Assembly: GCF_004923205.2 (NCBI RefSeq)
Contig: NZ_SELD02000018.1
Location: 407,028-471,027, forward strand
Reading direction: 5' to 3'
Length of the DNA: 64,000 nucleotides
From: Paracoccus aeridis
GTDB lineage: Bacteria; Pseudomonadota; Alphaproteobacteria; Rhodobacterales; Rhodobacteraceae
Below, in pieces: positions 50,971 through 59,658 of the stretch; the stretch's first letter is position 1, and every line of letters starts with the position of its first letter. Below the pieces are notes generated by a model. The model made no database searches, was not told where the DNA came from, and saw only the letters and a list, made by a program, of their open reading frames with translations. Made by a program: the position numbers and the translations under genes.

Positions 50971-53345
50971 TTCGGCACCTTCTGCCCGGTCAGCGCCGAG
51001 GGCGGCTCGGGCGGGATGGTGCTGACCGGCGCGGGAACCTCGCCCGTCAGCCGCTCGGCCGCCTCTGCCGCCAGCGTCTCCAGCAGCCGCAGCTCGTCGT
51101 CGTCGAGCTCGCGGATCTCGTCGTGCATCAGGCACAGCGCGCCGAGGATCACCCCGTCCGACTGCCGCAGCGGGGCCGCGGCCAGCGACCGCACCGCCCA
51201 TGTCCGCAGGACCGCGTTCTCGGCCAGCGTCGGCTCGCGCTCGATGTCGGGCACCATCCACGGCGTCCCGTCGTCCAGCAGCTGCGACGCGATCGGCGCC
51301 CCGTGCGGCAGCAGGACCAGGTCGCGCCCGTCGCTCGTCCGCGCGCCCGGCAGGTCGCGGCTCGCGCCCACGATCAGCTCGTGCTGCGCCTCGATCGCGA
51401 GGACGGCCGCCATTTCCATGTCGAACACGTCCGCGGCCCGCTTGGCGATGTCGTCGAGGTCTTCGCGCAGGTCCGGGTCGGACAGCGACACGCCGCGCAG
51501 CACCTCGTCCCGGGTCGCGGCCGCCTGCGGGTCCTGCACGACCTGGATCGCCTTGGCCGATTCGCGGCTCACCATCAGCGTCACCCGCTGCACCGCCTCC
51601 TCGATCGAGGCGGTGATCGCGTCCGCGCCCAGCGATTCGCGGCGCGCGGCCGTCAGCTCCTCGAGCGGCACGTTCCATAGTCCCAGCACGATCTTCACCT
51701 GCGGCCAGCGCGCGCGGATGCGCCGGGTCAGGCTGCGGGCGGCGGTGTCCGGCTCGCTGCTGAAGAAGCTGAGAAGCACGACCTCAACCCCCGCAAGCTC
51801 CAGCGCGTCCACCCGGCGCGAGGTGATGGTCCCGGCGCCCCGCTCGGTCGCGGCGATCCCCGCCAGCCGCAGGCTGTGGGACAGCATCTCGCAGGCCTGC
51901 CGGTCGATTTCCCACTTGCCGGCGATGCAGGCGACGCGCGGCGGGGCGTCGGCCGGGATCTCGTCCGGATACTCCTCGCGCAGCTCTTCCAGCAGCTCGT
52001 CCATGCCGCTGGAAAACCGCAGCCGGTGCTCGGCCCGGGCGTTGTTGATGTAGTCGGCGCTGGCCTGCCGCAGCACGTCCATGCCCTCGTCGCTGTAGAA
52101 CTCGGTGACCGAGCCTTCCTCGATCGCCTCTTCCGCGATGTCGAGCGCGTCGTCGGGATCGGCCGCGATCAGGCGCTGGTAGATCCGCGTCTGCCGACTG
52201 AGAGCGGGACTGGACCCGAGCAGCGTTTCCAGCACCGACAGCTGCGGGATGTAGCGCCCGACGACCAGCAGGCACACGGTCAGGGGCGTGGACAGGACCA
52301 GGCCCATCGGGCCCCAGATCGCGGTCCAGAAGGTTGCGGCGGCGATCAGCGACAGCGCCGACAGCCCGGTGCTGGTGCCGTAGAGCAGCGGCTCGACGAT
52401 GTTGTTGGACACCAGTTCCAGCACCAGGATCAGCGCGGCGGTGTAGATCACCATCTCCCAGCCGGGATCGACCGCGAAGGCCAGGCTCAGCGGGAACACC
52501 GCCGACAGGATCGGCCCGACATAGGGGATGAAGCGCATGACCGCGGCCAGCGTCCCCCACAGAATCCAGCCCGGCACGCCGATCAGGTACAGCCCCAGCG
52601 CCATCGGGATGCCGTAGGTCACGTTCACGGTCAGCTGCATCAGCAGGTACTTGGAGATGCGCTTGCCCGCCTCCTCCAGCGCGTCGGTGGACCGGAACAG
52701 GTTGCCCCCCAGCATCCGCAGAAGACGGTCGCGCAGGTCGCCGGTGTCGAGGAGGATCAGCACCACGAACACCAGCACGATGCCGAAGGTCGCGACCGGG
52801 GCCAGCAGCGGCGTCAGCCACTGGATCGCGGTGGCGAAGGGCGACACCGGCTCGGGGACCACGCGCACGCGTTCCAGCGCGTCCACGCTGTCGGCGCCGC
52901 CGCCCACGACCTCGGCCACTTCCTGCTGGACGGTGTCGAACGTCTCGAGGACGCCGGTGAACACCCCCGGCCCCTCCATCTGCGCGCCCAGGCTTTCGAT
53001 CTTGGCCCGGATCGTGGACTGGTAGGTCGGCAGCTCCTGGCTCAGCGTCGTGACCTGCATGGCGACGAGCATGCCGAGCCCGCCGAGGACCGCCAGCACC
53101 AGCAGCATCGCCAGCGCCACCCCGCCCACGCGGGGGATCCGGTGTCGGGCGAGCCAGCTCACCAGCGGCCCCAGCACGAAGCTGATGAGGAACGCGACCG
53201 CCAGCGGGATCAGGACGACCTGCCCCAGGTACAGCGCCGCGACGATGATCGTCGCGATGACCAGCGTCGCGGCAAGCTTGACGAGATCGGGTTCCCGCGC
53301 CGGCTGGCCGGTATCGTCGCGGGTGGTCGGAAGAGGTGGGATCAC
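50967..53345 (-). CDS. AI-2E-family permease fused to B12-fold-like and GAF domains
   Basis: Three-part protein of 792 aa from the GTG at 53345. Residues 25-370 are an AI-2E/TqsA-type permease with about eight membrane segments and the family sequences RFIPYVGPILSAVFPLSLAF and LVSNNIVEPLLYG. A charged linker (381-465) leads to a Rossmann-like, B12-binding-fold region (470-560, VACIAGKWEIDRQACEMLSH; no cobalamin His motif). A GAF domain closes it (about 630-775). A TTG at 53573 would add 76 low-complexity residues and is disfavoured. The sensor-like cytoplasmic part suggests gated transport, but ligand is unknown. Confidence 0.82.
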   Translation of the reverse strand: MIPPLPTTRDDTGQPAREPDLVKLAATLVIATIIVAALYLGQVVLIPLAVAFLISFVLGPLVSWLARHRIPRVGGVALAMLLVLAVLGGLGMLVAMQVTTLSQELPTYQSTIRAKIESLGAQMEGPGVFTGVLETFDTVQQEVAEVVGGGADSVDALERVRVVPEPVSPFATAIQWLTPLLAPVATFGIVLVFVVLILLDTGDLRDRLLRMLGGNLFRSTDALEEAGKRISKYLLMQLTVNVTYGIPMALGLYLIGVPGWILWGTLAAVMRFIPYVGPILSAVFPLSLAFAVDPGWEMVIYTAALILVLELVSNNIVEPLLYGTSTGLSALSLIAAATFWTAIWGPMGLVLSTPLTVCLLVVGRYIPQLSVLETLLGSSPALSRQTRIYQRLIAADPDDALDIAEEAIEEGSVTEFYSDEGMDVLRQASADYINNARAEHRLRFSSGMDELLEELREEYPDEIPADAPPRVACIAGKWEIDRQACEMLSHSLRLAGIAATERGAGTITSRRVDALELAGVEVVLLSFFSSEPDTAARSLTRRIRARWPQVKIVLGLWNVPLEELTAARRESLGADAITASIEEAVQRVTLMVSRESAKAIQVVQDPQAAATRDEVLRGVSLSDPDLREDLDDIAKRAADVFDMEMAAVLAIEAQHELIVGASRDLPGARTSDGRDLVLLPHGAPIASQLLDDGTPWMVPDIEREPTLAENAVLRTWAVRSLAAAPLRQSDGVILGALCLMHDEIRELDDDELRLLETLAAEAAERLTGEVPAPVSTIPPEPPSALTGQKVPN

Positions 53346-53507
53346 GCTGGCACCGGGATTGTGGGACGGGATGCTTGAAGATGGAGGCGGCTTGAAGATC
53401 GGAAACGCTGGGCGCGGGCCGCCCGGGATTTCGGGGCGGCCGACCGGATCGACCGGCGGGCCTGCCGCGCGACGCGCTTGGGCGGACCGCACCAGACCCC
53501 AATCACC

Positions 53508-53547
53508 GGCGCCCGCTCCCGGTTCCGGGGCGGGCGCGGTGTTTTTT
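53508..53547 (+). terminator. Orphan rho-independent terminator on the plus strand
   Basis: GCGCCCGC and GCGGGCGC arms around TCCCGGTTCCGGG, then GGTG and six T (53542-53547). Both flanking genes are on the minus strand, so no annotated gene uses it; the nearest upstream plus-strand gene ends at 50970. Confidence 0.6.
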
Positions 53548-53597
53548 CGTTTGTCGCGCGGACGTTGCGGCAAAAAGGCACGGCACCGCGCCGCGCC

Positions 53598-54536
53598 TCA
53601 GCCGCCGAGCGAGCGGCGGTAGATCGCGTCGATCGCCGCGCCGTCCGCGCGTTCCACCACGTCCGCCTTCGGCGTGCCGAGCCGGCCCGAGGGATCGACG
53701 ACCGTCATCCCCCGCGTGATCCCGGGCGAAAGCGCCACGTCGACGCTGGCCGCGATCCTGCCGGTCACGATGGACGGGTCGATCACGACCGCCGCGGCGA
53801 GCGTGTCGACGTATTTCATCACGTCGCTCTGCCCTTCGTAGGCAAGGTGCGTGCGGCGCGAATGGTCGGCCAGCGCCTTGCCGAAGTCGCGCACGCTGCC
53901 CGCGGGGATCCGGTCCAGCAGCTCGTCCAGCGCTGCGCCCTCGATGAAGTGGGTGGTGCAGGGTTCCCACGGGACCAGCGTGATCGCGAGCTCCGCGCGG
54001 AACACGACCGCCGCCGCTTCGGGGTCGGCGTAGATGTTGAACTCGGCCGCGGGCGTGGTGTTGCCGCGCCCGTTCAGCGTGCCGCCCATGATCGTGACCC
54101 GGCCGATGCCCCGGACGATGCCCGGGTCGCGGTGCAGCGCCAGCGCGAGGTTCGTGAGCGGCCCGATCATCAGAAGATCGACCGCCGTCCCCTGCCCGGC
54201 CGCGTCGCGCGCCGCGCCGCAGATGAAGCCGGCCGCGTCGTGCCCGGCGGGCTGCGCCGAGACCGCGGGCCGCGGCGCGCCGCCCAGGCCGTCGTCGCCG
54301 TGGATGTACTGGGCGTGGACCGGCGGCTGCACCAGCGGCCGGTCGGCCCCGGCGTGGACCGGCACGTCGGCCCCCGCCACGGCCAGCACGGCAAGGATGT
54401 TGTCGGTCGCCTGCGCCAGCGGCACGTTCCCGAACACGGTCGTGATCGCGTCGGGGACGCGGCCGTTTTCCAGCAGCATCAGCAGCGCCTGCGCGTCGTC
54501 CACGCCGCCGTCGGTGTCGAGGATCAGGGTCGTCAT
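53598..54536 (-). CDS. Inosine-uridine-preferring nucleoside hydrolase
   Basis: A 312-aa nucleoside N-ribohydrolase of the IUNH family that releases bases from ribonucleosides. The calcium-binding N-terminal motif is complete: LILDTDGGVDDAQALLMLL with Asp7, 9, 13 and 14. Also seen are VFGNVPLAQATDNIL, HAGADRPL, MIGPLTNLALALHRDPGI, IMGGTLNGRGNTTPAAEFNI (core AEFNIYADPEAA) and the late active-site Asp in VVDPSGRLG. No signal peptide, so cytosolic. It follows argD by about 18 bp in the same orientation. Confidence 0.92.
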   Translation of the reverse strand: MTTLILDTDGGVDDAQALLMLLENGRVPDAITTVFGNVPLAQATDNILAVLAVAGADVPVHAGADRPLVQPPVHAQYIHGDDGLGGAPRPAVSAQPAGHDAAGFICGAARDAAGQGTAVDLLMIGPLTNLALALHRDPGIVRGIGRVTIMGGTLNGRGNTTPAAEFNIYADPEAAAVVFRAELAITLVPWEPCTTHFIEGAALDELLDRIPAGSVRDFGKALADHSRRTHLAYEGQSDVMKYVDTLAAAVVIDPSIVTGRIAASVDVALSPGITRGMTVVDPSGRLGTPKADVVERADGAAIDAIYRRSLGG

Positions 54537-54554
54537 GTCGCGTCCCCCTTGCGC

Positions 54555-55727
54555 TCAGGCTTCCAGCCGGGCGGCGGCGCGGTCGAGCCGGGCCACCGCC
54601 TCGGCGATCTCGTCGTCGGTGATGGTCAGCGGCGGCAGCAGGCGGACGACGTTGTCGGCCGCGCCCACGGTGAGGACGCGCTCGTCGTAGCCCGCGTTGA
54701 CCACGTCCGCGGGCGCGACCCTGCATTTCAGCCCCAGCATCAGCCCCTGCCCGCGCACCGCCTCGAAGATGTCGGGGTGGCCCGCGACCAGCCCTTCCAG
54801 CTTCTGGCGCATCAGCCCGCCCTTGCGGTTGACCTCGGCCAGGAAGGCGTCGTCGGCGATGATGTCCATGACCTTGCAGCCGACCGCGCAGGCCAGCGGG
54901 TTGCCGCCGTAGGTGGACCCGTGGCTGCCCACGGTCATGCCGGCGGCGGCCTTCTGCGTCGCAAGCACCGCGCCCAGGGGGAAGCCGCCGCCGATGCCCT
55001 TGGCGACCATCATGATGTCCGGCGTGACGCCCGCCCATTCATGCGCGAACAGCTTGCCGGTCCGGCCCACGCCCGACTGCACCTCGTCGAATACGATCAG
55101 GCAGCCGGTGCGGTCGCGCAGCTCGCCCATCAGGCGCAGCGTCGCATCCGACAGCGGGCGGATGCCGCCCTCGCCCTGCAGGGGCTCGACCATGATCGCG
55201 GCGGTGCGGTCGGTCACGGCCTCGCGCAGCGCCCCGGCGTCGTCCCACGGGACCTGGTGGAAGCCCGGCATCAGCGGCCCGAAGCCCTTGGTCATCTTCT
55301 CGGATCCCGCCGCCGCGATCGCGCCGGTGGAACGGCCGTGGAACGCGCCCGCGAAGGTGACGATCTCGATCCGGTCGGGCTCGCCCGCGTGGTCCCAGTA
55401 CTTGCGGACCATCTTGATCGCCAGCTCCGCCGCCTCGGTTCCCGAGTTGGTGACGAACACCGTGTCGGCGAAGGTCGCGGCGACCAGCCGTTCCGCCAAC
55501 GCCTGCTGCTGCGGGATCTGGTAGACGTTCGAGGTGTGCCAGATCCGCCCCGCCTGTTCCGTCAGCGCCTGCACGAGGTCCGGGTTCGCGTGGCCGAGCG
55601 AGTTGACCGCGATCCCCGCGCCCAGGTCCAGGTATCGGGTGCCGTCCGCGGTGATGGCCCAGGCCCCCTCGCCCCGTTCGAACGCAAGGGGCGCGCGGTT
55701 GTAGGTCGGCAGGACGGCGTCGATCAT
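54555..55727 (-). CDS. argD: Acetylornithine/succinyldiaminopimelate-type aminotransferase
   Basis: PLP class III aminotransferase of arginine (and possibly lysine) synthesis. The 390-aa protein has YLDLGAGIAVNSLGHANPDL, TNSGTEAAELAIKMVRKY, FHGRSTGAIAAAGSEKMTKG, the cofactor Asp in IVFDEVQSGVGRTGKLFA and Lys243 in MVAKGIGGGFPLGA. The ATG at 55727 has AAAGGA upstream. In related Rhodobacter genomes argF usually follows; here a nucleoside hydrolase does. Alternative aminotransferase substrates cannot be excluded. Confidence 0.88.
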   Translation of the reverse strand: MIDAVLPTYNRAPLAFERGEGAWAITADGTRYLDLGAGIAVNSLGHANPDLVQALTEQAGRIWHTSNVYQIPQQQALAERLVAATFADTVFVTNSGTEAAELAIKMVRKYWDHAGEPDRIEIVTFAGAFHGRSTGAIAAAGSEKMTKGFGPLMPGFHQVPWDDAGALREAVTDRTAAIMVEPLQGEGGIRPLSDATLRLMGELRDRTGCLIVFDEVQSGVGRTGKLFAHEWAGVTPDIMMVAKGIGGGFPLGAVLATQKAAAGMTVGSHGSTYGGNPLACAVGCKVMDIIADDAFLAEVNRKGGLMRQKLEGLVAGHPDIFEAVRGQGLMLGLKCRVAPADVVNAGYDERVLTVGAADNVVRLLPPLTITDDEIAEAVARLDRAAARLEA

Positions 55728-56080
55728 GGGTCGGTCCTTTGCGGTCTGGTCGCCCACAGGGGCGGTGGGGATGGGGCAGGACGAACGGCGGAAGGCGGGC
55801 ACGCGGGCGGGAATGGCGCGGTCAGGGCCATCTGCGGGTCAGCGTCGCAGGCTGCGGGTGCGGGCGTTCCGTGCGGTCATGCCGACGGCTTACGGCGGAT
55901 GGCGGGGCGGTGCAACATCGGCGCGGCACGACCGGCGCCAGCGGGTCCGTTTGGGGGCGCGAGGTCGAGGCCGCGCCGGGCGCGCGAGGTCAAGGCCGCG
56001 CCCGGCGGCGCGAGGCTCTGGCCGCGCCGGGCGGCGCGCGCTAGGCTCCGACGATCCCCGCTGCTGCGAACAGGTGTCCG
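55728..56080. other. 353-bp intergenic region with a GC-rich degenerate repeat
   Basis: Divergent gap between argD and the RAM-domain gene, so both promoters should be here. From about 55955 to 56045 a unit of about 25 bp (GGCGCGAGG, then GGCCGCGCC) occurs three times plus a partial copy. No gene, terminator or strong promoter is recognised. Confidence 0.5.
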
Positions 56081-56317
56081 ATGCGTCCCGTCTTCGTCCA
56101 GATCCGCTGCACCCCCGGCAAGACCTACGCGGTCGCCGACGAGATCTACCAGCGCGAGGTCGCGAGCGAGCTCTACTCCACCTCGGGCGACTTCGACCTG
56201 CTGGCCAAGGTCTACGTCCCCGAGGACCAGGACGTGGGCCGCTACCTGAACGACCGGCTGTTCGACATTCCCGACATCTGCCGCACCCAGACCACGATGA
56301 CGTTCAAGGCGTTCTGA
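56081..56317 (+). CDS. Stand-alone Lrp/AsnC-type RAM (effector-binding) domain protein
   Basis: A 78-aa protein that is only the alpha/beta ligand-binding (RAM) half of Lrp/AsnC regulators: VFVQIRCTPGKTYAVADEIY, STSGDFDLLAKVYVPEDQDV and a final TTMTFKAF strand. No helix-turn-helix is present. Such stand-alone RAM proteins form octamers or decamers and bind amino acids, sometimes modulating full-length Lrp partners. The complete open frame and lack of an upstream DNA-binding remnant argue it is a genuine small gene, not a truncation. Confidence 0.85.
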   Translation: MRPVFVQIRCTPGKTYAVADEIYQREVASELYSTSGDFDLLAKVYVPEDQDVGRYLNDRLFDIPDICRTQTTMTFKAF

Positions 56318-56363
56318 AGGCGGGCGTGTCAAGGCGGGCGCTCCGGCGCGGCCTGGAAGCGCC

Positions 56364-57833
56364 TCAGCGCATCATCGTCCCGAACAGCGCCGCCAGCGCC
56401 GCCGACGCGGGCAGCGTGATCGCCCAGGCGAGCAGGATCCGGCGCACATGCGCGCGCCGCACCAGGGTGCGCCGGCGCGTCTCCTCGACCGGCAGGGCCT
56501 TGCGGTCGCGCTTGCGGCGCCGATCCTCCCATTCCCGGTAGAAGCCGACGCCGAAGACTCCGCCCACCGCGACGTGGGTGGTGGACACGGGCAGCCCCAG
56601 CCACGATGCGGCCAGCACGACGCCCGCGGTGCCCAGCGACACGCAGAACGCCCGCACCGGGTTCAGCCGGGTGATGCGGCTGCCGACCATGACGACCAGC
56701 CGCCAGCCGAACAGAAGCGCGCCCAGCGCCAGGCCCCCGCCCGCCGCCAGCGTGGCGACCAGCGACAGGTCGGGCGCGGCGACCCCGGCCGCAAGCCCGG
56801 TCCGCTGGTTCGCGGCGGCGAGGATCAGCCCCAGCGGGGCGGTCACGTTGCTGGCGTCGTTGGCGCCGTGGGCGAAGGCCATCAGCACCGCGCCCAGCAC
56901 CAGCGGCAGGGCGAACAGGTCGCGCTGCTGCGGCCTCTCGCCCCCCGCTGCGGCGAGGCGGCGGTCGAGATGCTGCAGTGCCGCGGCCCGCACCGCCGCG
57001 CCGATCAGCGCCATCAGGGTCACGGCGACGACCGGCGGCTGCCCAAGCGGGCCGCCGACCAGCATGCCCGCGCCTACCGCGGTCACGACCGCGACCATCG
57101 CCGGCAGCCAGCGCCGCGCCGCCGCGCGCGGGTCGGGGTCGCGGTCGATCCGCGACCGCACCACCGCGAGCAGCCCCGCCGACACCAGCCCCGCCGCCAG
57201 CGGGGACACGATCCAGCCCGACGCGATCGCCGCGAGGCCGAGCCAATTGACCGCCGACAGCCCGTAGACCGCCAGGCCCGCCCCCGCGAACCCGCCCACG
57301 ATCGAATGGGTGGTGGACACGGGCGCGCCGGCCAGGGTGGCCAGGTTGATCCACAGGGCCGCCGCGAGCAGCGCGGCCAGCATCGCCGGCGCGGCCTGCC
57401 CGTCGGCCAGGAGCTGCGCCGAATTGACGATCCCCGCGCTCAGCGTCGTGCTGACGCGGTCGCCCGCCAGCACCGCGCCCGCGATCTCGGCCACCGCGAC
57501 CAGCGCGAGGCCCGCGCGCAGCCCGATCGCGCCCGAGCCCACAGCGGGGCTCAGGGCGTTGCTGACGTCGTTGGCGCCGATCGTGAGCGCGAGATAGGCC
57601 GCCAGCGCCACGCCCGCGGCGATGGTCGCGACCGCCGCGCGCTGGTCCGAGGCCAGCCCCGACCCGAAGCCCGACGCCACCGCCGACGCGGCCACCACCA
57701 TGATCGCCACGAACAGCACCGCGACGCCGATCCGCACCAGCGGGCGCAGGCTCTGCACGCCCGCCCGTTCGGCGGCCGACAGCCGTTCGAGGTCCTTGTC
57801 GAGGGTCCGCAGTTCGCGGATGCGAAGCGTCAT
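56364..57833 (-). CDS. PiT-family inorganic phosphate transporter
   Basis: A 489-aa low-affinity phosphate:cation symporter. It shows the duplicated PiT architecture: TIGANDVSNALSPAVGSGAI with PVSTTHSIVGGFAGAG in the first half, and AHGANDASNVTAPLG with PVSTTHVAVGGVFGVG in the second, separated by a hydrophilic loop near the middle. About ten to twelve membrane segments are present. The cytoplasmic loop before the last helix is basic (REWEDRRRKRDRKALP). Intact; no PhoU-like partner gene is adjacent. Confidence 0.92.
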   Translation of the reverse strand: MTLRIRELRTLDKDLERLSAAERAGVQSLRPLVRIGVAVLFVAIMVVAASAVASGFGSGLASDQRAAVATIAAGVALAAYLALTIGANDVSNALSPAVGSGAIGLRAGLALVAVAEIAGAVLAGDRVSTTLSAGIVNSAQLLADGQAAPAMLAALLAAALWINLATLAGAPVSTTHSIVGGFAGAGLAVYGLSAVNWLGLAAIASGWIVSPLAAGLVSAGLLAVVRSRIDRDPDPRAAARRWLPAMVAVVTAVGAGMLVGGPLGQPPVVAVTLMALIGAAVRAAALQHLDRRLAAAGGERPQQRDLFALPLVLGAVLMAFAHGANDASNVTAPLGLILAAANQRTGLAAGVAAPDLSLVATLAAGGGLALGALLFGWRLVVMVGSRITRLNPVRAFCVSLGTAGVVLAASWLGLPVSTTHVAVGGVFGVGFYREWEDRRRKRDRKALPVEETRRRTLVRRAHVRRILLAWAITLPASAALAALFGTMMR

Positions 57834-57863
57834 CGCGCCACGCCGGGGATGCGGGTCATGGTG

Positions 57864-59000
57864 TCAAAGGGCGCTCCGCGCCCCCGTCTGCGCGGCCGAC
57901 TGCGCTGCCGCCTGCGTTTTCGTATGCACACCCGTCTGCGCCCTGATCCGCGCCCGGGCGTGCAGTTCAGCCCGAGGATCGGCCAGCGGCGGGGCCAGTG
58001 ACGCGGTCAGGCACGAGGCCAGCGACCCGGCCAGAGACCCGGCCCGTTCGGCGCCGTCGCGCCGTGCGCAATCCGGCGCATGGGCGCGGTTGCGCTGGTC
58101 GCCGCATCCGGGCGGCTGTCCGGTCGCACCGGCGGGCGCCGTGGCGACCCGGGGCCAGCGGGCGGCCCGCGCGGGTGCGGCGTCGTCGCCAGACGCGAGG
58201 TCCGGGCTGGCGGCGCGAGCCAGGCCGGCCGCAGGATAAGGGCCAGCAGCGGACGCCGGGCTGGCGGCGGAGGCTGGATCGGCGGCAGGGACCGGGCTGG
58301 CAGCCAAGTCTGGGCTGGCGGCGGGCTCCCGGCCAGCCGGGGGCCCGCCAGTGGGGGCCGCGTCAACGGTGGCAGCTAAGCTCGCACCGGGAGCCAGGGC
58401 GGAGCGGGAGGCTGGGCCCGGGGCAAAGGCCGAGCCGGGGCCGGAAGCAGGGCCGGGGCCTCGGTCGGGGTCCGTGCCGGTTGCCCCGTCCGCTTCCGGG
58501 ACGGCAGCCGCCTCGGGGCCGCCGTCGGGGCCGCCCTCGTCATCGGAGAGGCGGCGCAGGATCTGCCGCAGGCGCGGCTCGGACACCAGGGTGGCGGCGT
58601 GCGCCGGGTCGAACCACCGGCGGGTGCGCTCGGCGGCCTCGGGGAAGTCGCCGGACAGTTCCGCGACCCAGACCGGGAAGACCCGCACCTCGACCGGGAC
58701 CGCGAAGCCCGCGTCCTGTTCCTTGTCGTAGCCGAAGCGGCCGATTTCCCCCGCGCCGGGAACGCCGCGGACGCCGGCCTCCTCCCACGCTTCCTGCAGC
58801 GCGGCCTCGGCCAGGCTGCGGCCGGGCATCGGCCAGCCCTTGGGGATGATCCAGCGCCCGGTGCCGCGGCTGGTGATCAGCAGCACCCGCCCCGTCGCCC
58901 TGTCGCGGCAGAGCGCGCCCACCTGCATCCGCGGCGGCGCCGACCCCAGCGCCACCCCCAGCGCGGCGGCGACCGCCTTGATGATCCGGCGCGGGCTCAT
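57864..59000 (-). CDS. Nudix hydrolase with long repetitive Ala/Pro-rich tail
   Basis: A 378-aa protein. Residues about 20-150 form a Nudix domain of the diphosphoinositol/Ap(n)A type: VLLITSRGTGRWIIPKGWPM then GRSLAEAALQEAWEEAGV, a Nudix box with the two catalytic Glu kept and variant residues at other positions. The remaining 220 residues are Ala/Pro/Ser-rich, disordered, and contain tandem pentapeptide-like repeats (ASPDLAASPVPAADPASAAS). Such tails are not part of the enzyme. Overlaps the arfB stop (ATGA). Substrate unknown. Confidence 0.83.
   Translation of the reverse strand: MSPRRIIKAVAAALGVALGSAPPRMQVGALCRDRATGRVLLITSRGTGRWIIPKGWPMPGRSLAEAALQEAWEEAGVRGVPGAGEIGRFGYDKEQDAGFAVPVEVRVFPVWVAELSGDFPEAAERTRRWFDPAHAATLVSEPRLRQILRRLSDDEGGPDGGPEAAAVPEADGATGTDPDRGPGPASGPGSAFAPGPASRSALAPGASLAATVDAAPTGGPPAGREPAASPDLAASPVPAADPASAASPASAAGPYPAAGLARAASPDLASGDDAAPARAARWPRVATAPAGATGQPPGCGDQRNRAHAPDCARRDGAERAGSLAGSLASCLTASLAPPLADPRAELHARARIRAQTGVHTKTQAAAQSAAQTGARSAL
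58210..58375 (-). repeat. 15-bp-period GC-rich repeat inside the Nudix gene
   Basis: Degenerate in-frame repeat of about 15 bp (5 codons, consensus AASPx) in the 3' half of the Nudix gene, encoding runs such as SPDLAASPVPAADPASAAS. The reading frame stays open throughout. Confidence 0.55.
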
Positions 59001-59419
59001 TCCTCTGCCTCGACGCGGCCGCGCAGCGACTTGACGACCCCGCGCGTGGCCTTCGCAGCCAGCCTGCGGCGCTGGCTGCCCAGCGTGGGCCGGGTGGCGA
59101 TGCGCTTGCGGGGCGCCACCAGCGCCTCGCGCACCAGATCGGCCAGCCGTTCGCGCGCGATTTCCCGGTTGCGCGCCTGGCTGCGGGTGTCCTGCACCTG
59201 AAGGACGATCGCCCCTTCCGACGTCCAGCGCCGCCCGGCGAGGGTCCGCAGGCGCCGCTTGACCGGGTCGGGCAGGCTCGGCGAGCGCTCGGCCTCGAAC
59301 CGCAGTTCCACGGCGGAGGACACCTTGTTCACGTTCTGCCCGCCCGGACCCTGGGCGCGGACGAAGCTTTCCGAAAGCTCCCAGTCCTGGATCGTGATGG
59401 TGTCGGAGACGCGCAGCAT
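58997..59419 (-). CDS. arfB: Peptidyl-tRNA hydrolase ArfB (YaeJ)
   Basis: Release-factor-like protein that rescues ribosomes stalled on messages lacking stop codons by hydrolysing peptidyl-tRNA. The 140-aa product has the catalytic GGQ (26-28, in RAQGPGGQNVNKVSSAVELR) and the basic C-terminal tail (KATRGVVKSLRGR) that probes the empty mRNA channel. No codon-recognition domain, as expected. The start overlaps nothing upstream and an AT-rich stretch (about 59440-59490) before it may hold its promoter. Confidence 0.93.
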   Translation of the reverse strand: MLRVSDTITIQDWELSESFVRAQGPGGQNVNKVSSAVELRFEAERSPSLPDPVKRRLRTLAGRRWTSEGAIVLQVQDTRSQARNREIARERLADLVREALVAPRKRIATRPTLGSQRRRLAAKATRGVVKSLRGRVEAEE

Positions 59420-59658
59420 GGGGGAAAGATGTTCGCTTGAAGGAAAAAATGAAAGCAGGGCGTGGACACATAAATAATAGGGACGCGCGGCGGGCGAGTG
59501 CGGCACGGGCGGAATCGGCCGCGCGACCATGAAACGGGCACGCAGCCCGGAACGCGGGCGCGGGCCTGATGGTTCTGGGCCCGATGGTTCTGGAGTCGTT
59601 CCGCGGACGCGCGTTCGCGCGGGCCCCGCTGCAGGACCGTCACGATATCGCTGCGCCA

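Noticed and set aside
53346..53573. 76-residue N-terminal extension of the AI-2E-type protein
   Set aside because: Pro/Ser/Arg-rich and unlike the family, and starts from a TTG; a GTG just before the first membrane helix is preferred, though not proven.
53478..56249. 923-codon plus-strand open frame over the nucleoside hydrolase and argD
   Set aside because: Antisense to two clear enzymes; composition is Arg/Gly/His-rich and lacks motifs or a ribosome binding site.
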